Below, piece by piece: positions 61,119-64,000 of a DNA stretch of 64,000 bases. The first letter of the stretch is position 1. Each line of letters opens with the position of its first letter. The notes beneath the pieces were generated by a model. The model did no database searches. It saw only the letters and a program-made list of their open reading frames with translations, and was not told the origin of the DNA. Where the stretch lies: NCBI RefSeq assembly GCF_036884255.1, contig NZ_CP145605.1, forward strand, positions 3,596,001-3,660,000, given 5' to 3'. Source of the DNA: Paenibacillus tundrae (GTDB lineage: Bacteria > Bacillota > Bacilli > Paenibacillales > Paenibacillaceae). Both the position numbers and the translations under genes were made by a program.

Positions 61119-62003
61119 ATGGAGCTACTTCAACTCAAGTATTTTCAGACAGTGGCTTATACGGAACATATATCTAAAGCTGCTGCACAACTAAATATAG
61201 CCCAGCCTTCACTGAGCTTAACCATTAAACGGTTAGAAGACGAACTAGGAACACCTCTGTTTGACAGAAAAGGAAGAACAATCGAATTGAATGCGTCGGG
61301 GAGAATTCTGCTGAAGCATGTGAACCGAATTTTCTTAGAAATCGAGAATGCAGAGATGGAAATCAAAGCAGCGGAGCATCACATCTCCAACACCATCCGA
61401 ATCTCCATTACGAATCCTCGATTTCTGACAGGTCTCATTGGAGACTACATTAATGCTTCTCCTGAATCTAAGCTTCAGCAAGGCATTGGGAGCCGGAATG
61501 AGATTATTACAAGTTTGAAAAAAGGGGATATGGATCTGGGGATAACGGGGCATCCGATTGATGACGAGGAGATTGAGAGTATTGTTCTTGTTAAAGAAGA
61601 CATTGTGCTAGTTGTACCTAAGAATCATGCTTATCATGGCGAGACGACCATATCATTAGATGTTATTGCGAAGGAGCCCTTTATCTCACTGGCTGACAAT
61701 AAGGAGTACAGTCGGTTTACAACGATGCTGTGCGAAAAAGCCGGCTTCCTGCCCAATCTTGCATTTGAGGTTGATTCACATACGTTACTGGAAATTATCC
61801 GACTTGATCAAGGTGTGGCCTTGCTTCCCGTGTCAGTATGTAGAAATCTGGGCTTGAACTATATTCAAATTGCAGATGAAGCTTCCGTATATCCGATCAG
61901 TTTGTCTTGGGTTAAGCGGAAGTGGCTCTCTCCATCGGTTAAGGACTTTCGTGAATTTATTATCTTATATTACAACGAGAATGCTGGCATGTTTAAAATT
62001 TGA
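61119..62003 (+). CDS. LysR family transcriptional regulator
   Basis: Residues 1-60 are the winged helix (LLQLKYFQTVAYTEHISKAAAQLNIAQPSLSLTIKRLEDELG in two parts, then LFDRKGRTIELN). The effector domain begins at about residue 90 (IRISITNPRFLTG, DLGITGHPIDDEEI). AAGGAG precedes the ATG. It is divergent from the adc-panE-like operon with 128 bases between, so it is the likely controller of that operon. The coinducer is unknown; a 2-oxo or beta-keto acid would be sensible. Confidence 0.93.
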   Translation: MELLQLKYFQTVAYTEHISKAAAQLNIAQPSLSLTIKRLEDELGTPLFDRKGRTIELNASGRILLKHVNRIFLEIENAEMEIKAAEHHISNTIRISITNPRFLTGLIGDYINASPESKLQQGIGSRNEIITSLKKGDMDLGITGHPIDDEEIESIVLVKEDIVLVVPKNHAYHGETTISLDVIAKEPFISLADNKEYSRFTTMLCEKAGFLPNLAFEVDSHTLLEIIRLDQGVALLPVSVCRNLGLNYIQIADEASVYPISLSWVKRKWLSPSVKDFREFIILYYNENAGMFKI

Positions 62004-62064
62004 GGTGACTTAAAACTGGACTAGGCATATCAACGACTACGTAAATATAACGATTCATAACCAA

Positions 62065-62102
62065 AGACCACGTAGTTCCCTCTCCAGGAACTCACGTGGT
62101 CT
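62065..62102. terminator. bidirectional hairpin between LysR and GH4 genes
   Basis: AGACCACGT-AG-TTCC and GGAA-CTC-ACGTGGTCT pair with a seven-base loop. It lies between convergent genes. T runs are weak on both sides. Confidence 0.65.
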
Positions 62103-62107
62103 CATCA

Positions 62108-63505
62108 TTACTTTTTATTGTACCAACCGTCCGGAATCATCTCACGCTCTAGTTCTAACAATTCGTGTATGATCTGATCCGCATCACTGATGGAATTCAC
62201 CAGCGGGTCAGTCAGCATCGCCCTTCTCAGTTTCTCGTAGCTCTGATCCAGAACAGCTTCGACTGTAAGCTCATGTGTATCCAGTACAAGTTCCTGCATA
62301 CCTCTTATTCCACGTGGCATCTCGCCTACATGGACTGGCTTAACCCCATCCATACTCACGTCACATAACAGCTCCAAGAATGAATCTTCATTCATATTGG
62401 TTACCGCACCTTGATTGAGCGTATTAATGAAGAACTTCTTGCCCAGATTGCCCACCATATTCTCAATAATATCTGTTGCATGATCCGGGCAGAATGTGCC
62501 CATGTAATCAGCAATCGGGATATTTCCTGCAAGAAAATCATCCACCTGTTGCCACATTTCGTCATGCCGCTGATATCGATCCTCTGTCTCCCAGATGGAT
62601 AAAGGCGGGATCGAATCTGCAGTCTTACCGTGACCCTGCCAGTATCGAACATATTCCTTCGTGTGTGCTGTGCATGTAGGAATAATTCCGAAGATATCAT
62701 ACAACTCGTACGTAATTGCATCGTTAAATAGAGCTTTAGCACCACGATCGCCGCCGTTATTCTCATCCCCCGCCAGCTTGCGCATTGCTTCGGCAATTTT
62801 CGGCATTACATTTTCCCCTTCAAACTCGGCTTTGAGCAGCCAAGTAAAGTGGTTCACACCAGCGATACGGAAATCGAATTTCTGATCGATCTCTTGGGTA
62901 AACTCGCTATGGTCTCCGATGATTCCAGCTCGCACAGCATAGTAGGCCTTCTTGTGTGGCATATGGTGGCTATCGCAGAGTGCAAACGATTTGAGCTGTG
63001 GTGCATAACGATGTAGCGCAATCCCATGAACAGTTGAAGGATTGATATAGTTAATGACCCAGGCATCAGGACATAGGGCTTCAATGTCTTTTGCACACTC
63101 CATAATAACCGGCAGTTCACGCATAGCTCGAAAGATCCCACCTGGTCCAATCGTATCACCGGAGCACATTCGAATACCGTATTTCAGCGAAACCTCACAA
63201 TCGATACCACGATACTTCACCGATTGCTCCGCAAAGCTGAGTACTACGAAGTCTGCCCCCGGTAACACTTGTCTTCGATCCACAGATCCCTCTACCTTGA
63301 GAGATACATTATTCTCCCGCGCTACCTTTTCAGCCAATGTTACCATTTTCGAGAGACGTTCCTCATCCGTATCCACAAGTGCTAGTGTTCCCTGATTCAA
63401 GTATGGGGAATGAACCATCTGCCAGATGGACTGACGACCAAAAAACAGGCTACCAGCGCCGATCACGACTACTTTGGGATGTTGCTGCATAGTTGTGTCA
63501 TTCAT
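62108..63505 (-). CDS. glycoside hydrolase family 4 (NAD+/Mn-dependent, MelA/AglA-like)
   Basis: GH4 enzymes use NAD+ and a divalent metal for oxidation-elimination at the sugar. The protein opens VVVIGAGSLFFGRQSIW, then has CSGDTIGPGGIFRAMRELPVI, NYINPSTVHGIAL, the metal-binding C and H in CDSHHMPH, and GVNHFTWLLKAEF. This set is closer to MelA alpha-galactosidases and alpha-galacturonidases than to 6-phospho-glucosidases, but substrate type (phosphorylated or not) is open. At 465 residues the length is normal. GAGGAGGG precedes the ATG. It is divergent from a truncated AraC gene, its likely activator. Confidence 0.93.
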   Translation of the reverse strand: MNDTTMQQHPKVVVIGAGSLFFGRQSIWQMVHSPYLNQGTLALVDTDEERLSKMVTLAEKVARENNVSLKVEGSVDRRQVLPGADFVVLSFAEQSVKYRGIDCEVSLKYGIRMCSGDTIGPGGIFRAMRELPVIMECAKDIEALCPDAWVINYINPSTVHGIALHRYAPQLKSFALCDSHHMPHKKAYYAVRAGIIGDHSEFTQEIDQKFDFRIAGVNHFTWLLKAEFEGENVMPKIAEAMRKLAGDENNGGDRGAKALFNDAITYELYDIFGIIPTCTAHTKEYVRYWQGHGKTADSIPPLSIWETEDRYQRHDEMWQQVDDFLAGNIPIADYMGTFCPDHATDIIENMVGNLGKKFFINTLNQGAVTNMNEDSFLELLCDVSMDGVKPVHVGEMPRGIRGMQELVLDTHELTVEAVLDQSYEKLRRAMLTDPLVNSISDADQIIHELLELEREMIPDGWYNKK

Positions 63506-63679
63506 GTATTAACCCTCCTCGTAACGTTATAAGTTCATTATAGAAAAGTGGCACAAAATCGGAATGTGTGATAGTTTTCTATACATGTCATATGGTACGA
63601 TTATGTAGATACTCCAAAACCTTTTATCAATTAGAATAAATCGTTGGATGTCATAAAGTAAAAAACGAGGGGTGATCCG

Positions 63680-64000
63680 ATGCGTACCCATCAAGTTAAT
63701 ATGAGTGTAATTGATGAACTGTCTGACCATATCACACTCCGGATGAGTTCTTATCTCGAACAGACTCACAATCGAAAGTGGATTGAGCACAAGTCGCACT
63801 CTGACTATGATCTGTGGTTAATTACAGCGGGCTCGGTTCAAATCACCGTCGAAGGCATTGAACATACCGCCAGTACGGGCGACGTCATATTTTTTTATCC
63901 AGATATGCCCTATATGGCAACAACAACTGAAGAGCTGTGTCGATTTGTGTATATGCACTTTGATTTTAGTATCGCTGAGCAAAAACGAATTCTAGGTGAA
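63680..64000 (+). CDS. AraC-type regulator, N-terminal part, cut by window end
   Basis: From ATG at 63680, with GAGGGG six bases upstream, the frame is open to the right edge, 107 codons. It encodes the sensing cupin of an AraC regulator: SYLEQTHNRKW, LWLITAGSVQITVEG, STGDVIFFYPDMPYM and VYMHFDF. The DNA-binding domain would follow beyond the window. It is divergent from the GH4 gene with 174 bases between, and so is likely its regulator. Confidence 0.8.
   Translation, partial: MRTHQVNMSVIDELSDHITLRMSSYLEQTHNRKWIEHKSHSDYDLWLITAGSVQITVEGIEHTASTGDVIFFYPDMPYMATTTEELCRFVYMHFDFSIAEQKRILGE

Overview
The window looks like a chromosomal stretch from a spore-forming member of the Bacillales, most likely Paenibacillus. 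This is an inference. It rests on strong GGAGG-type ribosome sites, frequent TTG and GTG starts, a GerAB-type germination protein, a PyrR-type pyrimidine attenuator, a sigma-K-like promoter, and many small sugar, transport and regulator cassettes. There are no rRNA or tRNA genes, phage genes, insertion sequences or CRISPR arrays. About 64 genes are annotated, most of them accessory metabolism; murB is the main housekeeping gene.

Layout. 0-6.3 kb: a Gfo/Idh oxidoreductase fused to a UPF0303 domain, an AraC-type regulator and small unknown proteins. 6.3-7.6 kb: a sigma-K-like promoter driving two tandem paralogous proteins, probably of the spore surface. 7.8-13 kb: a metallo-beta-lactamase-fold enzyme, an FAD monooxygenase behind a leader ORF, a DUF418 protein and murB. 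13.4-19 kb: redox and efflux genes with divergent LysR and HxlR regulators. 18.9-24 kb: an IclR-controlled cassette (MFS permease, CocE-type hydrolase, ROK kinase) with two matching operators. 24-36 kb: ChrA, a streptothricin acetyltransferase-like protein, an AraC regulator, then a glycoside locus (GH3, PTS IIBC, GH43) facing a four-gene unit (UPF0303, Gfo/Idh, VOC, PTS IIA).

36-46 kb: RarD and Bcr-type transporters, two tandem membrane-anchored alpha/beta hydrolases, a purine permease behind an attenuator-like leader, and a MerR-GNAT-hydrolase operon with a classical 19-bp-spacer promoter. 46-53 kb: a frameshifted CPBP protease gene, an orphan GerAB protein, an FAD oxidoreductase, and TetR and WYL regulators. 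53-64 kb: codBA behind a PyrR attenuator, an APH-like kinase, an adc-panE-like operon with a divergent LysR gene, a GH4 glycosidase, and a truncated AraC gene at the right edge.

Common themes are nucleobase salvage (a purine permease and codBA, each with an RNA attenuator-like leader), glycoside capture, and cassettes of one regulator with one or two enzymes and a divergent promoter. The most notable points are the two independent pairings of Gfo/Idh with UPF0303 (one fused, one adjacent), the unclassified leader of the purine permease, the interrupted leader ORF in front of the FAD monooxygenase, and the sugar locus that pairs a PTS with GH3 and GH43 enzymes without a phospho-glycosidase next to it.
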